Counted from the stretch's first letter, positions 1 to 13,461 are shown. The stretch: 64,000 nucleotides of DNA from Atrina japonica (GCA_030159075.1 BROG01000228.1:310001-374000), one strand, 5' to 3'. Program-made: numbers and translations. Notes: generated from the letters alone by a model not told the origin.

Positions 1-1868
1 ATTGCGCGTGATATTGCACCAATGAAATGAGATGATCACTAAGCGTTACATAACTTAACATTACTTTTTGCTTACAACATATTATAAAGTGTCGTGAAAG
101 ACACAACATATAATTATATGCAAGACTTTAATTGGAAGAAACTTGATATGTCATATAGGCACTTCAATGTTTAATATTTAATGTATTTCTAATAGACAAT
201 ATATTTGTAATGTTTGGAAACCAGGTCTTTCGAAAAATTTTCTGTATTCCCATGGGAACCAATAGTGTGCTGACCTTTTCCTTTATTCATACAAGGCAGA
301 CTTCATTCATAAGCTTCTGAATCAAAAGAAGGAAAAGCTAGCAATGGTTTTTAATCTGACATTTAGATATATCGTCGACGTTTTGTCAATTAATAATGAC
401 AAGTCCATAAGTAGACGAAATTTATCGTTTGACACCGTGAATACTTGTTTGACTGATTAAACTTTGCCTTGAGAGACCTTGGGTACAAAACACAGGTTAT
501 CAGATAGCATTGCCAGGTGATATTATTTTGTACTGTCTGGTCACCCGGATATTGGCAAAGTTATTTTTTGTGTTCAGAATTAGGCCTTCTCTTTATGCTT
601 TGTAGCCCTTTGTTTACAAAATCACCAATATATCTTATCAACTTGTATATTTATAATATATTTTTTCAATTTTCACAAACAGTGAAACACTCATATTTCC
701 TTGCATACATGTATGTGTATATTTTCATGATACAAATATTTGTACAAACATGAAACACACAGTCATACATGATCAAACACGTATGCATACACCTATACAC
801 TTGAATCTTATTTCAAGACATATAATAAATTATCTTTATCCTCTACATGTATGTACTCGTACATACATAGATACATGATGCATACAAACTCTCGCTGATC
901 ATATATCTACATATCTAAATACATTGATGAACAGGCATTCGCAACTCTATTTTGATTGACACGCCGATGATTATAAACATATGTGCTTGTATACACACAC
1001 ATACAGATACCACAGATTTGCGCATGTACGTGTATATATATACCCATTCTGTACATATTCGTATACTATATCCTTATGCACAAATACGCATCCATGTACA
1101 TGTAAAAAAATACTTAAACCTCCATGTATACATTCCATTAATGTAAACTTTATCTCTCTTCGGGATGCATGTATACATATTTGAAAAAAATAACATTTTC
1201 ATAGTTTTACCATAAAGCAATGTATATATTCAATTCATGAGCTTTTCAGAAATATTAAATGATATTATCGGATGTGTTGTGCACAAAGCTTAACTTAGGG
1301 CAAATCATCATAGCACTTCAATAACTGTAAAGTTACGCATAGACAATGTTTTATTTACATAAATTTATGGTATATTTTATATATATAACAACATATTTGT
1401 AATGTTATACTTGATTGAGACGAAAAGTTAAATTGAAGTCCAATTCTAGCATATGTATAATACGATATTGTAGCCACTGAAGATATTTCTTCTGTATACC
1501 TGATAAAATGTAGTTTGGCAAAGTTATGTTATGCCTTTTGTATACTCCAAGATGAAAGAGCAACAGATAAAGGAAACTACGCATGCGCGTAACGAAACAC
1601 TTCTATATATCGATGACAATTATAATGGACGGAGGAAGTTAGGTACGATGTAGATTATTGCAAATGAAGTAAGAGTGATTACGCATAGACCTGTGACATT
1701 TCAATGTCGCATAACACGATTTATCATGTGTCAAAATTTCATGAATAATAAAGCTTTGTTTATAACAGAGTAATTGAATTATAAAACTTAATTAAGTCAA
1801 TCTTCTATGTGACATTTATAAAATACATGATTATATTCTACTTATATCAATGACATTTACATATGAAA
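1..1868. other. Intergenic, no gene recognised
   Basis: AT-rich sequence with many short ACATGTA/TGTATAC motifs between about 690 and 1150. The open frames there are low-complexity and look like no protein I know. No splice-bounded exon was found on either strand. Confidence 0.5.
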
Positions 1869-1940
1869 TCCTCGGTAGTATAGTGGTAAGTATCCCCGCC
1901 TGTCACGCGGGAGACCGGGGTTCGATTCCCCGCCGGGGAG
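1869..1940 (+). tRNA. tRNA-Asp (anticodon GTC)
   Basis: A 72-base cloverleaf. The 7-bp acceptor stem pairs TCCTCGG (1869-1875) with CCGGGGA (1933-1939), with one G-U pair, and G1940 is the discriminator base. The A box reads TAGTATAGTGGT and the B box GGTTCGATTCC, matching the internal RNA polymerase III promoter. The anticodon loop CTGTCAC places GTC at 1902-1904. A run of five T at 1946-1950 fits polymerase III termination. There is no intron, and CCA is not encoded, as expected for a eukaryote. The pairing is clean, so this looks like a working gene and not a SINE head. Confidence 0.96.
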
Positions 1941-1949
1941 GATAATTTT

Positions 1950-3593
1950 TATTTCCATATACATACCCTTCGTTCTTGGACAGAGTTCCTGCTAAAGACA
2001 CAGGTGGGAAAATAACATCAGAACTATATGTCAAGTTTGTTATTTCGACTTTCTTGAAGTCAACTTTCCGTTTTTAAAAGTATAGTAGAAATAGCTATTA
2101 ATACCACCTGACTCAATCAAAATGGTCTGATTATTGAGGTGTTCTCTGAAGCGAGGCTGTGTACTACTTATTAGATATTTATCAAGATACTGAAAACTTG
2201 TGGTCTTGAAATGCAAGGTGTTCTTCTAAGCGAGGTGGTCTTTAGTCAAAGTTCCACTGTAGTAGTGGAAGCAAACAACTGTCAAATGGATATGATGGTG
2301 AATCGCGTGTAAGTCATCTTTTCTCAAATTACGGTCGGTATTTACACGTGCGTTATGTTTCAGTAACTACCTGTTTATTAGTTGTTGAGTCTTCTATACC
2401 AATTGTCTTGTAAAACAATTGCTCGAGACGATTGTTTCTGTAAATTAGACGCATCAGTTTAGCTCTGATTGGCGAAAGGGCGTCGCTGTATATGACCCTG
2501 CTCCAGAATACTACTAACATTCATGAGAGGAGGATTTCATATTATGTACAATAATATGAAATTACCAAATCTTAATGTTCATTTGTATATTAAATTCTTG
2601 CTTGTAAACGTTTTATTAATCGTTTTAAAAGAATCTAAATTACGACCGTACATAAAAAAGTATCATGTACTAAAGTAATAGTACTGTTAACCTAGATGTT
2701 GGAGAAAAACTTGGACGGGTGTTGGCTAAATATGACATTTTCTTTTGGAATGATTTCTTGCTTGTCCGGGCATAATGCAAATGATGTAATCGGCCTATAT
2801 ACAAGTGAAATATTCGGAGATCATTTATCGCGCATATATGTACCGCCACTGGATGTCCCGGGCCATTACAAACTCAACCCACGCGGTCTCGGTAAAATAA
2901 TTCTCTGAAAAATATCATATATTTCACTAATTAATTCCAATAACAACCCCGTGTTGTATTTTTAAAGTAAATTTACAACTAGAGACATATCTCTGATACA
3001 ACACAAAATAAAGGCCGATCGATTTTTAACAATGACCGAGTGTATTATGGGCCGAATGTGTGACACCGTGAGTGCCCGAGATTTCCCTGGACCCGCATGC
3101 TCAAAATATTTGTTGACACTTGAGTGATGTCGGAAACACATAAAAATGTCGAGTGTTTATACTGAAAAATTTGACATATTATCTTATATAGGATGATAGA
3201 TCCACACGTCTTGCCATGTGCCTTGACAATCGGTTATCTTCGTAAAGCATTTCCGAAATTGAATTAGCAATGGCCAAAATGATGGCCGATTCATAGGAAC
3301 AGATACAACAGACTACGTTTGACGAGATTACTCTAATTATACGCATCCATTTGTTCTTTAAACCACCAAGTGATCGGTTTGGGAAGTATATGAGAAAAAA
3401 TATTGCATAAAATCTGCATGTAAAATTTTGCGCCGACGACAGTTGATATTGCTTTAACAAGATCGCCGTACTACAACTTTATATGCAAATCTGTGATAAT
3501 TATTATGGAGAAATTAATCTCAGCAGTGAAATAACCAATAGATATCGATAGTGATATTGTCAAAAGCAACAAATTCATTTATATCAATTAACA

Positions 3594-3646
<53 letters not shown>

Positions 3647-4046
3647 CCTATATAGTATACAAAAATTCACAAAATAACATATTGAATCTCGAGATTTTAA
3701 GTTGCATAAAAAAGTTAAATTAGGTTACAAATATCAAAATCAAAATTAAGTTAAGGGATAGAATTTCGAGAGTGATGAATATTCATATTTATAATATTAA
3801 GATAGGAAACTGAATTTATAGAACAATATGTAGTTAGGTCAAGATAAGCCTTAATGGAACGACACAAAATTTGAATATATTTCCAAATAAAGAATAGCAT
3901 TCTGACACACAAAAATAACAAAACAAATAAGCCATAAAATAAAACATGTATAAACATAGACTTATGATTATATATGAAAAATGGCCATATTTATTTTGTT
4001 GTTGTTGAATTGTTGTTTAACGAATCACTCAATATTTTTCACTCAT
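1950..4046. other. Intergenic with decayed repeats
   Basis: No gene recognised. At about 2140-2270 two partial copies of a GGTGTTCT..AAGCGAGG motif end in a CCACTGTAG-like edge. They resemble the TACAGT-ended short element seen more completely at 27,203 and 53,664. Open frames near 2696-2908 (+) and 3179-3460 (-) have no recognisable domain and no convincing splice context. Confidence 0.4.
3594..3643. repeat. (AAT)n microsatellite
   Basis: About 16 uninterrupted AAT triplets. Confidence 0.95.
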
Positions 4047-4195
4047 ATGGAGACGTCACCAAATGCCGGTGAAGGGCTTGAAATTTTGGCCTATACTCGG
4101 CACTTAAGGCCATTGAGCAGGGAGGGTTCTTAACGTACCGACACCTACTGTGACACGGGATTTCGGTTATTTACTGTCTCATCCGAAGGACAGGA
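4047..4195 (-). repeat. SINE tail fragment (family A)
   Basis: On the minus strand this reads as a diverged copy of the body of the SINE at 43,672-43,866. Shared stretches are the 'activity of dinucleotide-poor' blocks TACTGTCTCATCC, GAGGGTTCTTAA, CGGCACTTAAGGCC and the end GAAGGGCTTGAAATTTTGGCC..GACGTC. The tRNA-like promoter head is missing, so this is a truncated, inactive copy. Confidence 0.65.
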
Positions 4196-4620
4196 AAAAT
4201 GGCCAAAGATAAAATCTGGTCACAGGAGTTATTGTTATGGGAAAAAAATAATGTAATATAATAAACAGAATAGGATTTTTTTTTTCATTTTTATTAAAAT
4301 CAATTTTACTTATAATCAATCCTTATAATACTACGGAAAATATCAGCACATCTCTCAGATAGTTGCGCATTGATTTACTATAAATCTGCAGGATTTTTTC
4401 CCGATTTCTAATGCCCATATCGTCATACTATTCCCATACTTCATTAGGCGATAATTTCATTGTCTCGAGCGAGTCTCAGAGCTCTCGCAAAATTACGCGT
4501 AAATATTTTTTTCGCGAATAAAACCGGATTTCCAGTATTTGAATCTATGATTGTTACGGCTTTTTCAAATAAGAAAATTTAGCAAGGAGTTAGTATTGCT
4601 TGATATTGACTGTGCATTCA

Positions 4621-6097
4621 TCATTCAGTTGTATTTTTATCCTTTTCTGATGCATCCATTGTTACTGGCCCTACATCAATCACTTCAATGTACTGATGGC
4701 AATTTTCATATCCCCCAACTTCTTCATTTAAATGTACAATTTCAGTATATTCCGCATTAATATCTCCTTTTGGAGAAGGGGGACATTCGGAAACACTGAC
4801 TGGCGTAATATAGGAGTCGCTACATTCGTCAATATGGTCACTAGCATCATGTGACCTCGTTTTGTCTCGTTGCCAAAAGCCCATGTGCACCTTTTGCTCT
4901 TCATAAACTTTACCTACATCCATATTGTTATGTATCAATATTCTTTCGGACGACTGAATAGCATTTGTATTTGTTCTCAAGCTGTACATCCGAGAAGATG
5001 CGGTGACGTGAGGAGGGGAATTCTTCCTGAAATATATACACGTATATCGCATAAAAATCATATGTACAAATATTTTTTTCTCATAAATTCAAACAAACCA
5101 TCAACTTTTATTGCAAAAACTACAAAATAAATATCTTGTAATAAATTCATTGAACACTTTTACATTCCTATAAAACTGTGATGCACAACGCTAATTCATT
5201 TTGTCATATCTGGTCATAGTATGGCTGTTGCTAGGTACCCTGCTTACCATAGCAGCAAGAAATCTGTTGGAATTTTTAATGGTATTTCATCCTTTAAGTC
5301 TACAAAATGAAGCAGACCACGCCAAAAATTGAAACTTGAAACATACTATGAATCATTGTTTGTGTGACTTTAAGACAGACTGGTACTTAATACACGTCTA
5401 ACATTGCATCGTACTAGCTTGGTACTAAATATTTCTTTGACTTAAATTAAATTGTTGGGATAAATAATTGTGATAGTTATACTAATGGTAGTAGTAGTAA
5501 TCATGATAACGAAACTGACAACAAATAAGGATTGTTTTTCATTTTTTGAAAACATGGAATATATATGCAATGGCTCATGGAAAAAAAATCTGTGCAGCAC
5601 GAAAATAAATTGAAGACCGAAAGAAGGGAACCTAAAGATGTGCCAGTTGACAAAACTAAAGAAAAAATAGTTAACCAAAATAAACAAACAATGAAAAATA
5701 TGTACAATATAATCTGAATGATAAAACTTTCCTTGACGTTAAATAGGTTTTAGGTACTTTCTTAACATTTAAGATTTCTGAAATGAATTCTGTAATTTGT
5801 TTACAAAAAATGCATACAGGGCAGCATTTTACTTGACGCACCGTACATCAAAGGAAGGAGGAGACGATATGTACCTAACATGCTTGTAAACAGCACACAA
5901 CAATACCAATATCAGTAGGAACCCCACAGAAAGTACTGCATACATATACCAATGATTTGTTGTTGTTTCAATATCAGCTGCAGGTAAAGATGTTTCTGTC
6001 GTTTGCATATATGTTGTGTCATTTTGTGAACTTCCCCTCATTTTGTTCATCGTCGTGGATGCAGTAGCTTTTTATGAAAGAAAATGTATATAAATAA

Positions 6098-6177
<80 letters not shown>

Positions 6178-7745
6178 GAGTTCCTGTTTTATCTGAGTTG
6201 GAGGCGAGGTATATGGTATGTCAAATGAAACGGTATCACCCGTATGACAACGAAGATAACCATTTTTACCCTCAGTATAGAAGTATGCAGCATGCACAGT
6301 TGCAAAAATTCAAGAAAAATGCATATTTGTTTTACTACATTTACTATCAATAATATAAACGCAACAGTTCGTAATTATATGAACTTGACAGTATATATTC
6401 ATTAATTATTTTATATCAGGTGTTGGAATTCTCAAGCCGGTTAGATATATTTCGTCGATTGACCAATGAAAACATGGAGTTTCTTTTAAGAAATTGCCAT
6501 TGAAGTAGCAATTTGAGATTTATATTTATATAAAATCATTCTATAAAATCATACCGGCTAGTCTACGTGTGACGTGTGTTGCTACATTGGTCCCTTTCTG
6601 GGCACAACCGGTTATTGAATCGCATTGGTCATACATGCATTCACATTTGTTTCTACAGGCACGACCATATAATTCCTTTGGACATGGATATGTACAATCC
6701 TTTCCGAACCATCCTCTCGGACAAACTGCAATAGATAAAGAGTTTAGAAAAATCCAACCGTTTACTTGAAACTTAAAAAATGAAGACTGGGGTTTTTTAA
6801 TTTTACTGTCGTTTACCATCACACATAATATTTTCTTTCAAAACTTACTAAGTAACAACATACCCAGAAAAAAGTAGAGTATTGAACAAAGAACCAGGTG
6901 AAGAATAGTCACAAATCATTCTCATGAAACAGAAAAACTAAACTTTCTCCAAAATTTGTAACTGTTTAAGGTAAAACCCATGGCGAAATATGAAGCTTTA
7001 TGTCCGAGCTGCATTTATCGAATATTCATCTTTTCTTGCAATAAGACTAATGTTTAATGTATGTAAAATTTGTCCTATTTCATCGGAAATAAGTTATATC
7101 AATATTGACAGACATTCAATAGGTTTTCGACTGATCAGAAACTTGTCTGATGTAGGGCTATTTGAATAGCTGTACCAGTATCAATAGCACCATAATATGT
7201 TACCACATGTAGATGTTTAATGTCATACATGTTTTATAACACTATAACAAGATACTGTGATGTTCTTATCTGAAATATCAGTTTGTCATCCTGGTCTATT
7301 CTAATGTAGCCACTGCAATGGTCATTCACAGTTGAATGATTATTTGATCATGTTTACTTAACTACTGAAGTTGTGTTAAATGCATATAGTTTTAATTAGT
7401 TAGAAATAAAGCATGTAAAAGAACAGACGTTCTGGTGTTTATCTGTGTATGCTTAGAACATGTTCTATTAAGACTAATAGAGACATTACAGAGAATTTTT
7501 AAAGATACGTCACTGACGTTCACTTTCTTTGTGACGAAATAGCCGCGACCTTCTTATGTAACGGATACATCGAACCGAAAAACACAATATGCGCAGTGAT
7601 GCCTTTATCAATCAACATTTTCCAGGCGCCCTCTCCTTTGGTGGCTTTTTATTCAATATTTTGCATCCATGGCGGATATCCTTTTATTCTTATAGATACT
7701 TGAAAGTGTAAACGGTCTAAAACATCTAATTTGAACTTCACGAGG

Positions 7746-7843
<98 letters not shown>

Positions 7844-9688
7844 TTATTTCCGCCTACAATTTCAAATCAGAGCAATTGAACTATATCTAGGCGGAAGTAA
7901 TTTTAATTATGATTAACACCAACACAAACAGATATTCACATTTTAGCATCTACTTTTAACGGAATACAAAGTCAATATTTTCTTTCTACGTCAGTGCATG
8001 TATTGTATATATACAATTTGAACTTTGAAGAAAAAAAATAAACTGACATGAATCTTTTGTTTTACAATTGTGCTTTATTATATTCTGAAAAAAAAAATCT
8101 AAAAGATATCGCAGAATCAAATGAAAACGGACAAAATTGTTGCTATGCAAACAAATATTTTTATTATTGCATATCATTGATAGTAACTGTTTATATAATT
8201 ACGTTGAGTGTAAAAAACGCCCCGTGCATATCAACTATCCGTTTTTTCAAACTTTGAAGTTTTCGTTCATCTTTTATACAAATTAGAATATTTTCAGCTG
8301 TTCTCTGAATGCAAACATGGAAACGGTGTTTTTTATCATAAATACACATAAAATATTTTGGAATAATGAAAAGCAGAAAAATGGACAAAACAAAGCAAAG
8401 AAAAATACTCACGTTCACAGACTCCATTTTGCAGTATGAAATCGTTGCAACACTGGAGCTCTCCACTGCAAAAACAACAATTTTGATTTTAATGTAAACT
8501 TCGAAGGAAAAAAGTTGAATAATTGTACACAATGAATACTTGATACTAAAGCAAATACTGTGTATCGACCTCAAAGTAATAACAATGCTACAAAAATAAT
8601 CAGTATTAATTCTGGACAGTATCATTTCAGTGCTACATGAATGGATCATTATACTATTACGGTACATTTAGTGTCCGGGAAATCAATAAAAAATATCGTC
8701 GTTAACAAAAAGAAAAAAATCATATTAATTTCAACTTTTCAATAACGGTTGGATTATGAAAGAAATTGTCATTTCCTTATCATATCTGGATCATACGTAA
8801 AAATTGAAATTCTGTGTTACGGTTTACTGAGTGTGTATAATTAAAATCTTAAATATCTTACTTTATTTCTACGAGCAAAGTTCTACGCATAAAATCGCAG
8901 TTTGACAAAAATTGTAAAATGAGGATTTACAATTTTAAATGTGTCCTAGGACCCTAATCTTAGCCATTTCCTCTGAAAGGCCCAGTTAAGTCAGCCACAC
9001 CTTTTGGCATATATATACATGTATTTGTCTCGTTAAAATACGTCCCTTCACATCATTGTAAAGTAACAATTATTCTCCTTGATCTTACCTGATCTTGACA
9101 CAGAATCTGCCCTTTTTATTAAACTCGAGAATTACACGTAAAAGATCTGAGCACAGCAGACAAGCTGACAATGCAGAAAGACTTAAGTTCTAAATTTGGG
9201 TACATCGAAGTAGTCGTTACAAAACTCCAAGCTATGGTAGCCTGTTGAACCATCAGACATTTTATATGGGATGTTTGAGAGTCCCATGCGGTTTCTACAT
9301 GACCATTGCTCTAGTTCCCCAGCTCTCTGCTCTTAATAACTTAATATCCTCTTGATTCTTTCTCTAATTGTACCATTGAAATTTTGACCGTTGGTTAAAT
9401 ACATGTAATGCATTTTGTCCCATTCTTTAACACTGTGGTCTGGTCTCTTAGTCTCATTTTAATCAATTCACACAAAATATTTTAATTATACAGCTGTGCT
9501 CAGCATGCAGATTGAAACGTGATGTATTTTTAATTTGATTTATACACATGTGATGCATACTCCATAGCAATATTCTTTCTAATGATTCTTATTAATTACC
9601 TTTGCCTGCCGCACGCTCCTTCTTGACAAGGCAGTATTCTTAATAAAGAAATATGATACAAAATCCACATCAAGCGAAAAAGTGACAT
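4621..9688 (-). CDS. EGF-like single-pass membrane receptor, 5 exons, 303 aa
   Basis: Five coding exons join in one frame with GT-AG junctions: 9688-9600, 8465-8413, 6725-6555, 6067-5875 and 5026-4621 (912 bases, stop included). The ATG at 9688 opens a hydrophobic signal peptide (residues 1-20). Cysteines at 21, 26, 35, 36 and 46 precede a laminin/EGF-like segment (49-88: CPRGWFGKDC, then CPKELYGRAC and KCEC). A Thr/Ser-rich stalk (about 105-143) leads to a transmembrane helix at 144-165, a basic stop-transfer KHVRK and a 134-residue cytoplasmic tail. Tail tyrosines lie in YITP (241), YTEI (262), YENC (275, of the SH2-binding YxN type) and YIEV (281). The ectodomain resembles the N-terminal EGF repeats of MEGF10/Draper-like scavenger receptors, but is far shorter. 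Role inferred: a surface receptor or adaptor signalling by tail phosphorylation. The ligand is unknown. Gene structure is secure; the family is only approximate. Confidence 0.85.
6105..6172. repeat. (TA)n microsatellite in receptor intron 3
   Basis: About 33 TA units, ending about 105 bp from the acceptor of the transmembrane exon. Open frames across it encode only Tyr-Ile repeats and are artefacts. Confidence 0.95.
7748..7839. repeat. (TA)n microsatellite in receptor intron 2
   Basis: About 45 TA units, uninterrupted. Likely to vary in length between individuals. Confidence 0.95.
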
Positions 9689-9699
9689 TTTCACACTTG

Positions 9700-10859
9700 A
9701 TACAATACAACTATAACAAGTACAAATTAAAAATAAACCCACTAAATTCAGTTTCCTGGATTTCAAGTATCCAGGGACAGTTCCAGTTGAACCGGTAAGG
9801 AAATTTTTTCATTTTTCATTTGTTTAAGTGTTGTGTATACTAACTAAAACAAATGGGTATGATCAGTATCATCTAAAACGAACACTATGATGTTTATTAT
9901 TCTAAAGGACATTTTACCTATTACACATACGGAAAACATTTCTAAAGGAATGTGAGCTTGGTTGCCAAATTAGAAAACTTATTATTTCATTTGAATTTGA
10001 ATGTGGGCTCGTGGCGGGTGTGACCGGTCAACGGGGTATTTTTATTCCGCCGTGACACCTGTTCCCACCTCTGTATATTTAGAGGTCCACGTTTTCCAAT
10101 GTTTACCAGATTACATGTAGTATATAATCTCTTGACCCTCTGTACGACCGATACGTTGGTTTCTGTGATTTTTATCTTCTGACTGTATCTATGGTTTCTT
10201 GCATTGTTATATATATAATTAAAATTAATAAATTTCCGGTGATTTCGTTGGTTAACAATCCACAAACCATTCGAGTCATACATCAATGACGTGAACGGTA
10301 ATTAAGCCACGCCCCCGGACGGCACTACTCTTTGTTTACAAGTCGGCAATTTGCAATACACAAATGTCACGCAAAGTAAAAACAGATCATTGTAGTGAAA
10401 GTGGTCATAAGTTACAGTCGCGAATACACCACACAACAGAAAAATCTATAAGTAACACCCTGTCTTCCATTTTAATTGATAATTTTGAATCAGTCAGGCC
10501 TTTTCCCTACTGTATCGTTACTGCAGTTAGGCCTACTTGTCCTGCGAAGGGCAACCCAAATCAATGGATATATTAACATTCCAGTATCATTGAATACCAT
10601 TAATACTCTTCAATATATTTCAATACCTGTAATTTTAACTAAAGCAGCCACACATCAATTCTCTTCCTAGATTCATCGTGATGATGACGTAAAAATAACG
10701 TAATAGTCTAGTGTTGTTCGCGGTTGTCATAACGACGCAATTTAAGCGCTAAAGTTTAACTTGTTTGTTTACATTATTTGGGAAATATTTTAATAAAATA
10801 AATAAACACTGAATGTTTAAAAAAGAAATACCGACTTGATATTGGAATTTAATTATAAG
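9700..10859. other. Intergenic upstream of the receptor gene
   Basis: This should hold the receptor promoter and any 5' untranslated exon, since translation starts at 9688 on the minus strand. I see no clear TATA box or initiator. A less AT-rich patch at 10,260-10,350 contains CATCAATGACGTGAAC (a CRE-like TGACGT core) and CCACGCCCCCGG (GC-box-like). Small open frames on either side of that patch are not recognisable. Confidence 0.35.
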
Positions 10860-11009
10860 CATTGAGTCTATATTTTTTCCGTATCACTAGGAAATGACCT
10901 GAATGAAGACTGTGCATAATTTTGCGTAATTCGCTTTGCAAATTACCCAGTGTGCACAGTCTTCATTCAGTTCATTTCCTAGAGACACAGGAAAAATATA
11001 GAATCAATG
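10860..11009. repeat. Palindromic hairpin element (fold-back MITE)
   Basis: The left arm 10,860-10,916 pairs with the right arm 10,953-11,009. Both arms carry TCTATATTTTTYCC, CTAGGAAATGA and CTGAATGAAGACTGTGCA in mirror order. The 36-bp centre contains a further inverted pair (TAATTTTGC / GCAAATTA), so nearly the whole 150 bp can fold into one stem. No coding capacity. Probably a non-autonomous DNA transposon copy. Confidence 0.8.
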
Positions 11010-11666
11010 ATAAAGCACATACCAATGCAAGTAACAGAACTGCCGTAGATTATACAATTCACTTCTGACCTGGATTCTTCTCTAAATTAGCTACGGTTTA
11101 CATCCAATTGAAGCTCACAGCCCTCTTCTAAATAATTTAATACCGGTATCTTCTTGATTCCTTCTCTGTCGTCGTGCAACCAAAGTTAGAGTTTTGTAAA
11201 AAATAAAATTGGGCACTGATATCATGATTCGAGAACCCATCTTTGATTATTTAGAAATTACTAAGCCGAAATCCTGAAGGAGATAAGACACTTATTAATA
11301 ACCAGAATATGCATCATTGTTCTGGCTTTATAACTTACATATCATGAATTCGAAATCCGAGACAATGTGAAGGTGTGAATTGGGGCAAAAAGTGGAAATC
11401 CGTGTCCTTGGTCTTGCTTACAATAGTCCGAATACAACCAACTGCGTTTTTGGCACGAACAAATAATCTGGTTTCTGCATTCTCATGATTATGTATGGTG
11501 TCAAACTATCCATGTCTACTGCAGACAACACTATTTGCATTGTAACCGTTTCGGTGTCTGTTGTATAGTGTGCAAGAAATTCAAGACAGTTTAGGTATTG
11601 TTTTGTTTGTTTAATCGTAGAAAATTACCTTTCCATTGTCTCTTACATCGGGGAAAGGGTTATAAG

Positions 11667-12429
11667 TAGGGTTGTCAAAATCCATTTGCCGGTCAACCTA
11701 ATACTTTTCCGACCGTGTACTCGGGTTACTTTTGTAAAATTGCAGTAGCAGACCCCATATATTGTTCAAAGTGGGAGGTGCAAGGAGATATTTATTTGTC
11801 GAGGAGGTGCATCTTATATTCAGAAAAGCGTTTAATCTTAAAAAGCTCTGATGGTCATTCTATATCTTTCTGACACTAAATTAGGGAGGACCTTTTTGTC
11901 TTACCACATACCACATTTGAAGCTATATTAATTTTAAAAATGAAAGATTCAGCGGGCATAATTCGACCAAGAGCCAATTCTAGAAGATTTGGTAATATGC
12001 TCCCAGTAATATTTCATTGCTTTGTTATTACTTAATTAATCCAAATCTAAATGGGTTTTGAACTCCAATATCATAAATGGATTCAGCAATGTATCGTTAA
12101 TGAAATGTATATGTACATCAAGTTGTTTTCATAATGTCAAAGGTTAAGTTTAACCAGCAATTAAGCATTAACATATCTCTTAACGGCATTAAAGACAAAA
12201 TTATCTTATAACTAAATTACTATACAGAAAACAATTCATTATATGTATATATCTCCCAGATATAAAATACAAACAACTCCCACTGGATTTAACCAGGTGG
12301 AACGTTTAAAGACACCAATTGTTGTGAGAACACGAATCTAACAAGGATAGACAGCCAGTCAAATCTGTTAGACGATAATCAGACCATCTGACGAGTGGTT
12401 GGCTAACCGGTTACTCGTTGACAACCCTA
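11667..12429. mobile_element. Non-autonomous hAT-type element with 8-bp TSD
   Basis: The ends are TAGGGTTGTCAA and its exact complement (12-bp terminal inverted repeat). Subterminal GCCGGTCAACC / GGTTGGCTAACCGG is also mirrored. It is flanked by GTTATAAG (11,659-11,666) and GTTATACG (12,430-12,437), an 8-bp target duplication with one mismatch. End sequence and TSD length both fit the hAT superfamily. No transposase is recognisable in the 763 bp, so it would have moved in trans. Confidence 0.8.
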
Positions 12430-12527
12430 GTTATACGACAGGTTTTAGGAGAATCTTATTTTTCTATGCCTTTAATGGTTGCACACCGGTTCCGTTTTTA
12501 TGTGTAAAACAAGAATGTATCCTTTTA

Positions 12528-12899
12528 AGCTCGCCTGTTCGAAGAACAGAAGAGCTATTGCTGTCACTGCTTCGGTGTTGTCCTTTTTCTGTGTTAAGCT
12601 TTTTGTTTTAGTCCATTATGGGCAACATACTGCAGCTACAGCCATGAAACTTCACATGATTTTTGTCTAGGGTCATTACTCAACAATGCATGGGGGTGCT
12701 GGTTGCTGTAGCCCAATTTCAAATTTCCTGGATGAATAGTAGTGTTAAGCTTTTTGTTTCAGTCCAATGTGGGAAAAGTACTGCAGCTACAGCCATGAAA
12801 CTTCACATGCACATTGTCTAGGGTCATTACTCAACAATGCAGGGGGATGCTGTGGCCTAATTTTGACCCAAATTATGACAAGCATAAAACAGGCGAGCT
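12528..12899. mobile_element. Short element with AGCTCGCCTGTT inverted ends
   Basis: It starts AGCTCGCCTGTT and ends AACAGGCGAGCT, a perfect 12-bp inverted pair. Two direct copies of a unit of about 159 bp, containing ACTGCAGCTACAGCCATGAA and TAGGGTCATTACTCAACAATGCA, fill the interior at about 12,592-12,708 and 12,751-12,858. The ends resemble the AGCTCACCTG start of the larger repeat at 30,422, suggesting one broad family. Confidence 0.7.
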
Positions 12900-13435
12900 A
12901 TATGGTTTGCTTATTTTTAACAAATTCAGTTAGTGTCCCTTGTAACCAGTAATGTCAATCTTTTATGAACCGATTTCAATTTATTTCATAAACTTTAGAC
13001 ATATTGACGAAAAGGGTCATTAGCTGTTTTTTTTTATCAAAAAATATTCTTTCCTTTTTTACTATTTAGACCGATATACAAAAATAAAAAAGCTATACAC
13101 AGGCATAAAATTTTTTAAATTCCTATATATTTTGTGAAAATTGCTTGAAAAACCAAGTTTGGCAATTATTCACTTTCAATTGGTAACTTAAACTTTACTA
13201 TTTGTATATACATACCACACTTGATCTGACCTTATTTTCACAAAATAAGTAGGATTATAATTTTTTTTTGGTCTGTGTATAGAGCTCTTATTTGCTTTTG
13301 TATATCAAGTAGTGTAAGCACAGGTAATAAAAGTAAAAAAATCAAATTACATGTAATTGTTTTGGGTAAACACAGCTAAGATTTCCATCAGATAAAATTT
13401 ATACCAGAAACAGAACACAAATGACCAGAAGTCTA

Positions 13436-13441
13436 TTTATT
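13436..13441 (-). terminator. RPL24 polyadenylation signal
   Basis: AATAAA on the minus strand, about 20 bases after the RPL24 stop codon. A very short 3' untranslated region is normal for ribosomal-protein genes. Confidence 0.7.
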
Positions 13442-13461
13442 TAATCAGACACTACAATAAT

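Noticed and set aside
2696..2908. Possible small gene, 70 aa
   Set aside because: No domain, no splice signals in phase and no sign of conservation can be judged. Too short to support.
4870..5130. Plus-strand frame opposite the last receptor exon
   Set aside because: A shadow of the well-supported minus-strand exon.
6084..6353. Open frames rich in Tyr-Ile across TA repeats (also at 7731-7916)
   Set aside because: They are translations of the (TA)n microsatellites.
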